From Monarcha castaneiventris obscurior (lineage: Eukaryota > Chordata > Aves > Passeriformes > Monarchidae): a stretch of 64,000 bases of DNA. The stretch is from the NCBI GenBank assembly GCA_026261815.1, contig JAMPIT010000437.1, positions 5,840,001 to 5,904,000 of the forward strand. Direction: 5' to 3'. Both the position numbers and the translations under genes were made by a program. This document shows, piece after piece, positions 12,529 through 25,710 of this stretch; position 1 is the stretch's first letter, and every line of letters begins with the position of its first letter. The notes below the pieces were generated by a model, which saw only the letters and a list, made by a program, of their open reading frames with translations, was not told the origin of the DNA and made no database searches.

Positions 12529-15448
12529 CAGCTAATTTATATTGTTTTATTGACTGTTATGTAGGGATTGAAAGTCTGAAGCTTTATGTAATAGATTTGA
12601 AAGCAGAATTAGATCAAAGAAGAAAATGTCACTGGCTTTGTATTGACCCTAGTAACAGTAAGGAACCTATAGTAATATTAAGAGATCTGGATCATTTTTT
12701 TTCCAACACTAGTATTTGATTTATCAAGCGCTGAAAATCTCTCTACAAGTGGTGAAATGTTTGGAAGTTGCTGTATTTTAAATCAAGTTTTCCAGATGCA
12801 GTTAGTGCTACTTGTTTTGAGTAAGAATAGAACCTTCCATGATGGCAAAGTCACTTACTGTATAGAATTGTAAGCCAATAAATCTTGTACTGAACTGCTT
12901 TATCTTAAATAATGTATCAGTCGATAAAAGAACAGGTTGTTCCATGGATTAGTGAACAGGTTTTTCACAGCTGTTTCTTGAGGTTGGATTTTGTGGTGTC
13001 TAGTTTGTGGACAAGTTTCTGTATTCCTTTACATCTGTCGCTCTGTCTCTCGATTTCTTCCATGTTTTTCCCCCTTCCATTAAGGGTAAGCTCTCTGGTT
13101 TTTATTAATGCCTTCTCAGTGGTGTATTAACAGCACCTGCCTCTTGTCTACTCAATATCCCATTTTCATTACACTTGCAGGGAATATACTGAGATACTTC
13201 CTCCTGTGAAAGAAATGTTCTGTGCCAGCTAATCAGTGGTTCAGTTATTTCTGTGGATCAAGGCACTTAAATGGACAATCTTAGAAAGTGGACTTTGGCA
13301 ATATTTGTCAGTAATGGGGCTGGTGTTGTACCTTATAAAGCACAACCAACAAACTGCACTGCTGATACTGTAAACACCATGAGGTGGAGAACTGCCTGTG
13401 CAGTGGCATGACAGGGTTCTCAGAAGGCTTGTCCGTATCTTGAGACTACTTGCAAATATGGTAAGAATTGCTAATAATGAGAAGCTATTTCAATATGCAG
13501 TTAGTAGGTTGATAAATCCACAGTTACCTGCATCATCTTTCTTTTTTCCTGGTGCATTCATAAGCATTGTTAACCATCACTGTTAGGAATATACTGTGTT
13601 ATGATGCCCCTCGTCAGTTGATCACACATTGCTAATTTCTAAATTATTTGTGAGCAGAACTGTTGCTGGGAATCAACAGAAGGGAGGGGGAAAAGATGCC
13701 ATGCTTATTTAATTAAACCATCAGGGTCTTGCTGGATCAGAGAATCTAGAAACAGGATCTAAGCTGTTCAGATGCAGTGAGAGAATAGTGTAGGAAACTG
13801 TTTCTTAGCTGTCTCTGCACTCATAGTTGCTGTAATCCAGGTGAGACCAAAGTGTGATGTGATTTTCCGCTCTCTGCCCATGAAATGACAGCTTAAACTC
13901 AACCCCAGATGTGTCTCCCATGCACAGAACATCAGAATAGTGCTGCTCCAGTCACGCTTTATTTTCAGCTGGAAAGCCAGGGTACTGCTGGAACAGCTCC
14001 ATGCCTCAGTGTGTTTTTAATTTTCTGAGGCTCTGAGCAGGTAACCAGTCCAGTGTAGTCCCTGGAAAATACTGAAGGCTGTTCACCTGATTGGTCTGGT
14101 GCTGTTTGGTGCTTGCAAGGTGCTAGGATGGTCTCTGCTGAGAAGAAGAGACCAGGGGAAAAGATCTTCTGAAGAGTCAGACTTTGCACTCAGGTGGAAG
14201 ACAACAAATACCGCTTGAGACAAATACCTGCTGCATTGCTTCCCTCCTGTCACCAGTCACTGAAGGGCAGCTCTTCTGCATTAAAAGATTCACAAAAGCT
14301 GTAGTCTGTTCTCTGTGTTAGGTTTGTTCCTGCGTTCAGATCATTCATATAACCCCCATTTAAGTATTCATTCAAGTTCACACTAGCCTCAGGCGAGCTA
14401 AAACACATTTAAGCCACCTATGAAAGGTAATGGGCCCCTGTTTCTTGTTGCTTCTTTTCTTTCTCCCCAGCAAATAGTTATGCTCAACTTGTTTCTTTTG
14501 GACCCAATAACTTTCAGTAGGCTCCTGGCCAAAGTCCCACAGCAAAGCTTGTGTGGAATGTGGAGCAGAGACCTGGTCTCTGTTACCTGTTACCTGTGTG
14601 TCAGTGTTTCCCCTGCCCCATCTCAGAGATGGTGCAGTTAAAATGGACAAGCAGCACTGAGTTTTCTAGAGCCAAACTTAGCTCTGTAGACTGTTGCAAT
14701 CTGTCTTTTCACTGCTTCAGCCATATCATCTTTAAAAGGCAGTTTAATGGTGCCTGATGGTGTGTAGAGTTTACAAGGCTAATCTGTCCCCAGGTACATG
14801 ACAGAGCCTTTGATAAAGCAGCAAGTGTCTCATATTAGATCAAATTGAGTCCAGAATGCTTTATGGGGTCATTTAATATACTGAATTGAAACAGTTACAT
14901 TTTTTAAAGTAACTCTAAAAACTGAGGACTTAAGCAGCCATAAATAACTAAAGGGTTAACAGTGAGCACTGGCATCTGTCTTATCAAGGGTTCTGCTGTT
15001 TCCAGTTTGTTCTGAGATGTTTATGGCTTTGGGAGAGGGACAGTGCATACACCCAAAATCATAAGGAGCAGATTTTGCTGTTGGATGGCTTTGCAATCTA
15101 AAATAATCCATTGATTTGAATAGATGTGCACTGGTTTACCTGAAGGAATTAATCTACAATCTTCTGCCTTGTAAAAAAATATGCAGAACCTTCTTTGGCT
15201 TCTTTGTGCTTGGACAATTTACGTCTGGTAAAGTGTTGACTTATTTAAGATGAAAATGGAATCAATAATGCACATTTCTAGTTGATATAGTTGTGCTGTT
15301 ACTGTTGTAAAGTTAAAAAGCAGCAATTATAGCTGAAATCTGAAAGCTGTTTTGTAATTTCACATGTGTGACACAACTTCTTACTAGAGATTGTAGCCAT
15401 GGCAGCAGTGGTTCCTGCACTTTGTGAATAACAGACGTGTAGTTACTT

Positions 15449-15469
15449 TCCCTCAGTAAAACTGAGGGA
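15449..15469. repeat. perfect 9-bp hairpin, 3-base loop
   Basis: The arms tccctcagt (15449-15457) and actgaggga (15461-15469) are exact reverse complements separated by aaa. It lies inside intron sequence. It is too short to call a terminator or RNA gene in a vertebrate context and is recorded only as a structure. Confidence 0.55.
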
Positions 15470-16030
15470 TTTAATAGTGATTTTTCTTTTTAAGTACAAA
15501 GTTTTTAAAACTCTCTTAAAAAAAAAAACAAAAGCAAAAACATCTGTATTTCCCATCTTGTGTGCTGCTAAATAAACCAGGGATTAATAAAAAGATACTG
15601 GATATGGAGGCAGGAAAAGGCTCTTTTAAATCCTGCCTGTTACATCATTTAGCTATGATGTGTCCCTGGTTCTCCCACCCTGTTTTTTGTGCAGTCACAT
15701 CCTGTCTGAATATCTGAATACGAACATGAATTGGAAACAGAACAAAACAATAATAAATAAACCTACTGTTCGGGAAAGCCCTATTCCTGCATTACATTTA
15801 AGGTCTGTCATACATTTTTAAGCATCTGAGCTAATCACCTTCTTTCACTCTCCTATTCATCTGACTAGAGTTCTCTCAAAGAATCCCTTTTCATCTATGG
15901 ATTGCTTGTTTTGAGTAAGATAGGTAAGATTAAGTGACTCACAGGTTCAACTTGCATCTGCTTATCTGAATTCAGACAAGTCTCAAAATCTTAGCAAATC
16001 ACAATATTAGATATATTTACTTACAGGAAT

Positions 16031-16092
16031 GGCAAATAGAAGGTTGCTATTTTTATAATATGGCAAATAGTAGGCTGCTATTTTTAATATTT
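16031..16092 (+). repeat. 31-bp tandem duplication (two copies)
   Basis: Copy one begins ggcaaatagaaggttgctat at 16031. Copy two begins ggcaaatagtaggctgctat at 16062, giving a period of 31 bases and only a few substitutions, plus a shifted AT-rich end. It looks like a simple replication-slippage duplication in the intron, about 1.25 kb before the PA-domain exon. Confidence 0.75.
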
Positions 16093-17120
16093 TTTTTCTG
16101 TCTTAGCTGTCGAGCAAAGCAGAACTGAACACCAAATGCTTATGAGCCTCAAACTGAATGCCATATATTCATGTAATTTACATATTTTTAAAGCCACAAA
16201 GAACTGTGCATAAACATTCCTTAATACCAGCAGTTAGGAGATAAATTGAAAATTATATATATACATACACAGAAAACAAATGAAGGGTCTAAAATATGGA
16301 AGGAGAAGGACAATTGAACTGAGAAAAAGAGGTGTAGTAACAAGTTCTCAGGTTCCTGTGAAATCAGAGTTGTGTAGAAACATCATGTACCTGCAGTCAT
16401 TCTTCAGGACCATTTGGAGACATTTGGAAAGTCATCAGTAGAGCAGCTCAGTGAATAGTAAGATAATCCTTAAATACCTGAATTACTTCTGTCTGAAAAA
16501 TTAATATAGCTTTGTATCACTGAGTAGTCTTCAGTCAATTCCAAATATGCAGAGCATTACACAGAAAGGTCATCTCATTTCATGGGAGTATTTGCCACAT
16601 TACCATTCGATTTCTTCTGTTTTGGAATAAAATCCCCTTATTTTTCAGTTCTCTATGAAAGAAAAGACTGGAGGTTTTCCTGTCAAAAAAGCAATTTATG
16701 GTACTTGGATGCTTTTGCCCTTGACTTTGGGGAAGTTTGCCTGATATTCTGGCCCAGATCTGGTGGATTTTTGGAAACTCTAATTGCCAGTTCCAACTCA
16801 GACTTTGATGTTCTAATAAGACAAAATAAAAGCTGTTTGTCTTGACAGGAGGCAGGGCCCAACATTTGGGTAAGATGAACTGGAGTTTTTAATTTAATTT
16901 AATTTTTTTAATATTCTGTAAACTCCTGTTTTCTCTCTTAACTGAAGAGTAACTGTGTGCAGAAACCCTGTGCAGGACTGATGGCAGTGTGTGCAAACAT
17001 CCAGTGCGGGCTATGTCCTTCAAGAGATAAAATGAGCAAGAACATCTTAGATATGGAAAATATGGGAGGCCAACTCAAGATGTGTTAGTGACGTTATTTT
17101 CAAAACTGAGGCATTTTCAA

Positions 17121-17190
17121 GGTGGTGTTTATACCATGTATAAACACCATTTATGTAAATGTAAAAACATTTATACCATGTTTTTACCAC
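17121..17190. repeat. double hairpin just upstream of the PA exon
   Basis: Two perfect inverted repeats sit side by side. The first pairs tggtgtttatac (17123-17134) with gtataaacacca (17138-17149) across a 3-base loop. The second pairs gtaaaaacat (17161-17170) with atgtttttac (17178-17187) across a 7-base loop. The word ttataccatg occurs in both, so the second may derive from the first by duplication. A smaller palindrome, cattta/taaatg, lies between them. The cluster ends about 155 bases before the splice acceptor at 17344. It could be a short palindromic repeat element or a structured piece of pre-mRNA; the sequence does not decide. Confidence 0.7.
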
Positions 17191-17344
17191 CTGTAAAGGT
17201 GCTACAAGCTCGTTGGCACTGCACCTTTGTATGGTGAGAATGTGGTGCATGGCAAAGCCTCTATCTCAGCAGTAATTCAAGAAATAATAATGTGTTGTGA
17301 CCCTGTTGATGTTAATGATCACCTCTGTTGCTTTGTCCCCTCAG

Positions 17345-17495
17345 CTTTCTCTGCTGGAAGATGCAGGGTTTGGTGGTGCTCTCCTTTACACTGATCCTTG
17401 TGACTTACCAAAGACTGCAGACCTTGCTGACAAAGCTTTTATGGTCTCCTTGAACAGCGGAGGAGATCCATCCACACCTGGTTATGCCAGTATTG
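17345..17495 (+). CDS. NAALADL2: NAALADL2 exon: middle of PA domain
   Basis: This 151-base exon starts on a codon boundary after the acceptor ...tttgtcccctcag and ends at the consensus donor gtaagt (17496). Its translation opens LSLLEDAGFGGALLYTDPCD and contains the block GGDPSTPGY (about 17459-17485). That block corresponds to the strongly conserved GDPxTPGY motif in the protease-associated domain of glutamate carboxypeptidase II relatives. The DPCDLPKT stretch and the following residues point to NAALADL2 rather than FOLH1, NAALAD2 or TFRC. The product is known as a single-pass type II membrane glycoprotein with an M28-like ectodomain; no enzymatic substrate is established. The last base is the first position of a codon completed in the next exon (G + at = Asp). 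One cysteine (17399-17401) is present. The gene call is from recognition, not a search. Confidence 0.92.
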
Positions 17496-20400
17496 GTAAG
17501 TGCTGGTCAGGGCTTATTCATTTAAAGGGCATTTTAATTCTCTGAAGATTGTAGGTGTGGGAGTTAAAGCACTAAACTAAATCCTGCTGGAAATAGAGGC
17601 TCTGAGTAAGGAAACACTGTGCAATGCAGCATGGCTTAAAGGATGGAATCCAGTCTCAAAAGTGCTTTAAGCTCTTGGCACAAAGTCTGCACTCTCAATA
17701 GTTTATGGCGTTTTGTATTTGACTATTCACACACTGAACCATTATTACTGCCTGCTTATTCTTATCTCATGGCCAAACCCCGAAACTGTGAAGTATTGAT
17801 CCAGTGGTTCCTGAGCAATTTCCACAGGATCTGTCCCCACTGAAAGAATTATTCCTTTCATCCTCTCTTCCTCTTTCATAGTATCAGAAATGAAAACTTT
17901 TGGTCAATAGGTGCAAGTGAAATGTAATTAGCCATTTATATTTTAAAGGTTTTAAGAAAAAATAATGTTTATAGCATCTGTGTGCTACTGTCACTTGAAT
18001 AGGATGTGTTCATTTAGCCTTGCCCAGATAGACTTGGTTATTAATAGTGCTTCTCTAAATATATGTATTTTTGAAAGATGGGAAATACAGAATTGATTTC
18101 AAGGAACAGCATAGTCTCAAGGAGCAACATTGTCTTGTATAATTTTATACGGTATTTTTTTGAAGCAATGTTAACAATGAATAGAACCAGCAGCATATTT
18201 GACTTCTATGTGCTACTTAAATCTCCATTCTGGCAGTGCAGTGAATGTGTGTTCTGCTTCTCTGCAGCTTTTTCAGCTTTACAGCCCTTTTTACTATCTA
18301 ACTATTTGGAAATGTATTAAGCAGCAGTCTATGAGTTTGTGACAAGGCTTCATCAAGAATATTTTGTCCGGTTACTGACTCAGACATCTAAAGTTTGACT
18401 TGGGTTGGCACTAAATCAACTGAGGCAACATGGAGATACTTCATGCCTAGAATGGCAGAAAATAGAAATATTTGCCTGGTTGTCAAAGAAGGGTGTTAGC
18501 TATTCACAGCATGAATGCCTTGACAGCTCAGTGGGAAAGAAATTGCACATTTTCTCAGTGTCTCAGTGTACCTGACCCAGTGTTCTTAAAAGTGCCCTGG
18601 GAGCTACAGAGGTAAATATAACACTCTTCAAGCTTTATTCTTGCTCATTTCATGGAGCTATTTGAAAAACAGTTTGTGGTGTCTCTGGCTGACTCCTTAA
18701 TGTTTTATTTACCCTACATGAAAAGTAAAGCTAATTAAAACAGATACACCAACATGAAGATGCCACTTCAGTGTCTAAACCTTATGTGTTAGTTTTCTGT
18801 CAGTAAATCATCTCATCTGCAGTGTGCATTCTGATCTCCAGTTTGGGAAAGAGAAGCTTAATTATATGGACAATGGTGTTACAAATGCATTGATGGTTTC
18901 TGGTGGAAGCCTTGGCGTGGCTTGTCTGTGGTTTTAAATCTCTGAGCAACATTCATAAGCAGGAGAGCAGATTATCATGTTTAAGATCATTTATATTTTG
19001 ATCATTGAATGCCATGATGAGCTGGAAGGAGCTCAAAGGAATACTTGAGAAAACCCTTCTTTATGGTTCTGTCACTGGAAGGTAGATCAGATGGAAGTAA
19101 TTTCTGTGTTTCTGATGATGATTTTCCTTCTCTGGAGACTTGCTTAGAGGCAGCTCATGCCTGGGACAGACACAAATTCTTCTGGAGTGCAGGCTTTTCC
19201 CTGGGGGATGCACTTGGATGTACAGTAGTTAAACTGCCTACCTACGTGTGGAATAAAAGAGCCAAAGAGTCTGGGCTGCCCCTTTCATTTTGATTCACAG
19301 AGTGTAACAAGCACTACAAGAGATTTTATTGGAAGCTCCTGCTTAAGTTATTGGCATATCTTTGACACCATCTGCACTTCACACTTTGCCAGAAGAGCTG
19401 TTACTATCACAATCTCGAGGCTGCTCCTACCAGCGTTCTCCCTTTTAGTGGGAAACTCCCGGTAAGATGAGTGATCCAAAGCTAGTCATTTACTTGGTGA
19501 ATAAAAGGTAGGAAACTTAGATTTTCATGCTGCTGCCTGTGTTTCTCACGTTCTTGTGGTCTGAAAACAAATTTCTCTGTCGAATCAGAGTACTGGAATG
19601 CTTCTGGTTTTTTCCTAGAAAAGAAAGTCTTCAGCAAGTGCTTTAATTTACAGATCTTTTCTCAAAGTTGACAACATTTTAAAATGGGATTTATGTAATA
19701 GTTCAGAGAGAATTTTGGAGTTCTCCTGAGGTTTCAGCTCACATTTTCTGTTTCATGAAGATTAAATGCTGCAGTTCTGCATATGAATCATCTTGAATGT
19801 ATAGAAATAGCTTGAGGATGGGTTTGAGATGCCAACTACCTATGAGTAGAATGATTTTATTGATCTCTGTTTAACAAAGGGGAAAAAGTAATGATGAGAA
19901 GGGGAACTGAGAAGTACTTACGTGAAAGTTTCTGCAGCTCTGTTCCATAATTTAGTTCTTCTGTTCTTAAGACTCTTCCAATCATAATTCATATCAGTCC
20001 TGAAACAATCATATGAGCCTTTGTGAGCATCAGTTCTGTCCGTGGTTCTGACTGCCAAAGACTAGTGTCCTTCATTTTTAGAAATCTTTCTTCTGTGTTC
20101 CTCCTTTTGAAATTAAATAGATCCAGGGGGTGGAACTCAAGGAATTAAACATACAGCATTAAGAAGCTTAGGAGGGAAATAAGAGACTTGCGTAGCAAAA
20201 ATTGTCTTGAAAATAAAGTTTAGGAGAATAGTGTAAAACTTGAGCGCCTTCCCCATCTACTTTTCTTTTTCCATTTTGACTTTTTGACTGCTGCACTTCC
20301 TTTCACCCACCTTCGTATGGCAGACACATATTAGATTTCTCCATTGCTAGACTCCAGAGCTGTTTCAAATCAAATTTGTTTCCACACAGGAAATGGCTCA

Positions 20401-23400
20401 GTAAACAAAAATATGGATAGAATCTATTTGTCAATCCTACTGTGTAAATAGAAAAGTGGCATTGTGATAAGCACTAAGAACCCTGCCCATGAGATAAGGT
20501 GCCTCATAATAGAATCCCTATCTGTGCAGAGGGGGAATAGAAATTATTTCATGAAGAGTTCAGATGGCATCATAGAAAATACTGCGAGCTTAAAAATGCT
20601 GAAATACAACAGCTGTAAAATACAATCTTATGGTATCAGCTGGAGTTTCAAGTCTGATGTTGTTTTAGGGAATTTTTATGCAGAGGTTATAACAGTAAGA
20701 AAAAGGGGTCTGTTTGGAAGTCATGCATGGTTCAGGTCATTGTTAACAGCTGCTCATGTGAGCCATATTACAGGAATTTGGGTGAAAAAATAAGTGACAC
20801 GGGAAATCCATGGTGTCCCTGGAATTGTGAATAGTGAATTGACATGAGCATTCCTCAAACATTGCTAATAGGATTTGATTTCAGAGGAAGGGACAAGGAA
20901 GGCAAGGAATTGGGAAGGTGTTGATCCACTCCAGGCCACAGCTCAGACCATCAGCAAAGTCACTGATGCCTCTGAAAATGTATTTAAGAAGGGACAAGGA
21001 TGCTGGACAGGCAGGGGAGTGAAACTAAGCCTGGAAAAGGGCAGGGTGACAGTGCTGTTCTAACCTTTTTGGTTTTGTTTCTCAGTATTCAAATTCATTT
21101 TAACTGGCAGTTGCTGACACTGTTTTGCCCATTGTGGTAAGTAATGTCTCAGAAAAGATCATTGATCAGAGTAAAGACTACCTTACTTCCCTCTTACCCT
21201 GTGGAACAGAGATAGTGAGAGCATGGGTGGGTAGGTGTCTGGAAGCTGGCCAAGGTTTACCCACCACACTGTTCAACGAAAGTTAAACACCAAATATGCA
21301 CCATAAAACCCCCATGACATTTACCTCTTTAGAAATGTGCCATTCCTTAGCTGAGCTTAGGCAGCTCTTCTACAGCAAACACGGGGAGCTGCTGCCACTG
21401 CTTGGAATGTGGGTCGTGGGTACTTGCTGGGATGGAAGTGTGTGCCTGCTTTGCTTTCAGACAGCCCTGTGACGCTGTAGGTTTAGGTGTGCCCTGCTTA
21501 ATATCTGAGTTTGTCCTTTCTGTCCTTCACTTCATGATATTTTACTCCTCTGAAGCCACCAGCTGAGCAGAAGTTAGCTGGAAAATAGAGCGCTGTGTAA
21601 TGGTTTTAACCATGCATATGCAACATATGTTCTAAAATGGTTTGTTATAAATCATCATGACTTTTTACAAGATGTCCTCAGCCCTGGTTTGTCTGTTCTG
21701 TTTGAGAACAAAACACAGTCAGAAGAATGTATTTTCTATGCTTGCCTCTGCAGCTGTTGAAATGATTCTGGGAATAATTTTTTCTTTTCTTTTTTCAAAA
21801 TTTGTGTTTGCTTTCTGCTAATAACATCAGATAAATGAAATACAAAGATAATTTGTTGTAAAATGACTGTCTGCAGTCAGGCTTCTATGTACTGTTCTTT
21901 GATTTTCCTTGAGGACAGACTGAAGCTGAGGAGAAAGAAAAGCTAAAGTTCCATGTTACAGTTTAGGTGTGTGTATATATGTTTACATGTATTCTTGATC
22001 ATTTTATTTTGGATTTAGGACGTAATTTCAGTGGTTGCCATAAAAAACCCACAGAGTTTTAATCAGACCAACTACACTGCTCTATCTGATATACTGTGTT
22101 ATTTTCTGTATGAGTAAAAATCAGTGCTAATGCAATAGAGAGCTAAATCCTTGGAAAATACTGGCCTTTGAATAGTGAATGCAATAAATAATAATTTCAG
22201 CAGATTTTCAATAATATCTGTAGCACTAAAGGTTCAAGAGGTATCTAAATCCATGATCTGCCTCTTGAGATTTTTCAGGATACAATAAAGCAGCTAAGTT
22301 TCTGTGTAAGTACCAAATTACATGCTCTGAGATTTTTGGATTTGTGGGTTTTAGTTTTAGTTTTTCCTGCTGTCTGGCTTTCAGTTAGGTTTGCATGTAT
22401 TTCAAACTGAGAGAATTTGTTGGACATCAAGATATTTTAGGATCACAGGATTGAGTGTGTGGGCCTCTGTATTATATATCAGATATCACTTTATTTTCTA
22501 CTAAGCTGCCTATAATTTTTCCCTGGAAGCAAATTTTAATTGAAATCATTGTGATTTTATTAATTTGAGTATTAGAAGAAGAGAGGAGAAGTCACTGGCA
22601 ATGGTACTGGAATAGCTTGCTAGCAATGTTTTTATCATTTGACTTTCGCAAATGCCATCATGAAACATATGGTCAAAACTCTTCTCAGTTTCAAACAGAA
22701 AGTTATTTAAAAATTCGAATTTGTAAGAGAACTGGAATGTACAAGTGATGAAGACCAGATTATTTGAAAACAACAAATCAGCACTTCCTATGCTGCAAAA
22801 TTAGCTCAGTGGAAAACATAATGACTAAATTCTTCCTGATGCCTTATAAGTTGCAGAGGACTTCTCAATGTTTTTGACATTTCAGACCGTTTCAAACTAC
22901 TACTAAACAGCTGTGACTCACTACAGAATGTTTTCCAGTGAAGCTGCTTTTTCTCTCATCCAGCAAAAATAACATTTCAAATGGAGTCCAGATTAGACTT
23001 TTGAAGCTACCCAACTCACAAGTGAATTCAGAATATTTAAATCTTTTGTGCAATCGTGATTGAAACAAGTCCTGCCATAACTTTACTGGCATATTTCAGC
23101 CCAGTGTAATTTGTGCAAGTGAGTTAATTTATGGTGTGCTCACAAAACATCACTGCATGGCAGTGAATCCAGCTGGTGTCTTGGAGTCTGCTCCTGCAGA
23201 GTCTGGTTGAAATCTGTTGCCTTTGCACAAATTTGGGATGGGAGGCTCATTTTTATGGCATGGGGAGGGTTTTTTGAGGACCCCCTTGCACTCCCATAGA
23301 TGACTTCTGGCTCTGGATAGGAATAGTGTTAAGAGGCAGAGTCCCAAAACAGGATATGAGGAAAACTTCACTACATATTTATGTATGGATGAGGAAAGGT

Positions 23401-24321
23401 TTGGTTTGCAAAAGCAGAGGGGTGGATTTTTGTCCATTTTCTCACGTTGCAATATATAACAACCCATTTTCAGAATCAATAAGACTCTGAACTGTCAGCT
23501 TGAGGCCAGTTTTATGGACCACGTGCTCTGTGGCCAGTTATTTGGTACTTAACACTCTTCTCTGGCATTAGTGTGTTTTTTTCTTGGTTTTGTAGGCTCC
23601 AAAGCTCCTGTTTTAATACTAAAGTAAAGCAACATCAGTGTCCTATGCCTTCTTTTCCTCTGTTTCTTATAGTTGAGTCTAATTATCACCTTCTTCTGTT
23701 GCAGGTGATACATTGTACATTCTAAAAGATTCCCTCTAAATAAGACTGTTAAGTCAGTTTAGATTTAAAACAAGCTGTTAATTCTTCCATGAAGGGTTAA
23801 GTTCTATTAAAAGAAGTGCTGGCTGGCAGAATGCTTTTGTGAATTTAGGCTGAATTTAGTGGTTTATTAAGTGTTAATTTAGTTCTGTACCCAGAAAGGA
23901 GATTTTGAGAAGACATTAATTTCTGTTTTAAATGTTTTAAAAAATGGAATTTTTCTGTGTAAAAACTGATGAAATATAGGGAAGAGATAAAAGAGTTATG
24001 TGGTTGAACAATTTGAACCTTTTGGACCCAATTCACTGTAAGCTGTGCCTTTTTCTAATCGATTTTGTGTTTACAAAGCAAGTTTTTGAAGAAGACTTTT
24101 ATTCAGGCATTCTGCTAAGATGACCTGTCAGAGGAAAAGACAGGCATTTCTCCTAGGTTATTATCTATACATAATTATTGGTGGTGCTGTAATTGCCAGA
24201 AACACGACTGTCTCAAAGTGCAAACTCAGCTCAGGTTCAACCAATAATTCTGTCCAAAGGGGAAAAACGTCAGAACCAGAATGACTGTAAAGCAGGTTAG
24301 ATACCCCTCAAAGCAGATTAC

Positions 24322-24352
24322 ATATATATATATATATATATATGTATGTATA
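24322..24352. repeat. (TA)n microsatellite
   Basis: About ten and a half uninterrupted AT dinucleotides run from 24322 to 24342, followed by the related gtatgtatat. Such loci are usually polymorphic in length. On the - strand the run encodes a chance Tyr-Ile repeat in a short open frame, which should not be read as a protein. Confidence 0.9.
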
Positions 24353-25239
24353 TTTAAATAAAGGAACTGTGTTTCCTTATAAAGCTTGGCCAACTTTCCC
24401 ATACATTTACAAGTGTCTGCATTACCATGGTAATTTATCCTCCCAGTGCTGTGCTCATGTTGGGATACCACAATGTAACTCTTACATATTTCAGTCAACA
24501 CCTGCAAGTGCACCTGCACAGCAGAAAAAGCACCATAAAGTCAGCTGGCTGATTGTTTAAGCAATTAAAGATATAATTAGTTTTATAATTGAATTTTTTC
24601 CTAGTGCAGCTCGAATCCTGAAAGCCAGACTAAACCAAACCATCTTTAATTTGACTTGATCTCTGTTCCAGCCCACTGCTTTACCATATCCAGCAGCTGC
24701 ATAAAAAAGATAATAGCACCTCTTCCTACTTTCAGACAGGTAGGAACTCCCCCAGAAGAAAACCTAATCATCTTGAAATGGAGATGTGGAAAATACTTCA
24801 TCATTGCATAAATGTGTACTATCATATTATATAGTATTGATCTGCAGAGCTCTAAAAGACATGAGTAATTCACTGCAGTTTGGGTTTGGCCAATTTTCCA
24901 AAGCATTTTTCTTGTACTTTTCAAAGATGCTTTTGTTGGTTTTTGTTGGTTTTTTTTTCCCTCAGAGACAGAAAAGTGCTCTGCCCAGGGGAACTGGGAA
25001 GAGGTGGTGGGGGTGGGAAAGAGGGGAGTCTCTTGTGAGGGTGTAGTTGGTTAGCAAAGGACATCAATGAGTGGAGAAGGAAGCTTATGGGACAGAAGGG
25101 TAAACAGTGGATTTTCATCAGATGTGGTCAGAACCATCTAAACAGATGGAGGAGGGGTTGATTTTAGTGACAGTCTGCTCCAGGGCATGGTGGATCATGG
25201 AGTGCCTGGGATGTCCCTGATCCTGATGTCAGTAAAGGG

Positions 25240-25710
25240 ATCACAGGAGAAAAGAATTTCATAGTAGTTGAGCTTGAAAAGGGACCTGTGGACCAACAAG
25301 GGATTGCTGAAGGACCAACCACCTGCTCAAAGCAGAGTCACCTAGAGCAAGTTTCCTGGGTCATTTCCCAGCTGGGTTTTGAGCATCTCCAAGCACATGT
25401 ACAACCTCTGAGTCCGTGATTACTCTCACCATAAAATAGTTTTTTTTTTTGGTTTTTTGGGGTTTTTTTATGTTAAGGAGAATATCCTGTATTTCACTTT
25501 CTGCCTGTTGCCCCTCCCCATTCCCTGAACACCACTGGAGAATAATCTGACTCCAGTCTTCCACACCCCCATCAATTATTTACACACATAAGATTCCCTA
25601 CAGATCTTCTCTGCTCAAGAATAAACAATTCCATGTCTCTCAGATTCTCCTTATAAGTCCAGTCCCTTAGCTTCATACCACTCCCAGTGATCTTCTTGTC
25701 CCTTATATTT
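25240..25710 (-). mobile_element. CR1 LINE fragment, ~470 bp, 5'-truncated
   Basis: Read on the + strand this is the reverse complement of the CR1 3' region. The 3' end lies at the left (tcacaggagaaaagaatttc, then aaaagggacctgtgga). It continues through the family landmarks cctgctcaaagcagagtcacctagagca, gggttttgagcatctcca, tttcactttctgcctgttgcccctc, acaccactggagaa, ctgactccagtcttc, cacataagattcccta, cttctctgctcaagaataaaca and ctcagattctccttataag. Similarity fades near ttcttgtccctt. A T/G run at 25440-25469 interrupts it. It carries no intact reverse-transcriptase frame. Divergence from the remembered consensus is moderate. Confidence 0.88.
25440..25469. repeat. T/G-rich run inside a CR1 copy
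   Basis: Eleven T residues (25440-25450) are followed by gg, six T, gggg and seven T. The run falls where the CR1 family normally has only a short T-rich stretch, so it has probably expanded in place after insertion. Confidence 0.7.

Larger units (their letters stand above)
1..17344 (+). other. NAALADL2: NAALADL2 intron (5' part cut by window edge)
   Basis: This stretch ends in a good splice acceptor: a pyrimidine-rich run (tgttgctttgtcccctcag) directly before the first recognised exon at 17345. I looked for an upstream exon encoding the start of the PA domain and ending on a codon boundary, and saw none, so the upstream exon probably lies outside the window. The stretch is AT-rich and holds no long coding frame. 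Contents I can name are a CR1 3' tail near 9453, a GC-richer block at about 9530-9770, a 31-bp tandem duplication near 16031, and hairpins near 6635, 12474, 15449 and 17123. The rest is unremarkable intron-like sequence. That it is a single intron is an inference; a small diverged exon could have been missed. Confidence 0.75.

Noticed and set aside
24226..24519. 97-codon minus-strand frame with a Tyr-Ile run
   Set aside because: The run is the translation of the TA microsatellite at 24322-24352; there is no protein evidence.
24608..24620. agctcgaatcctg resembles a tRNA B-box
   Set aside because: No matching acceptor stem, D-arm or anticodon arm is found upstream; the surrounding sequence is AT-rich and unstructured.
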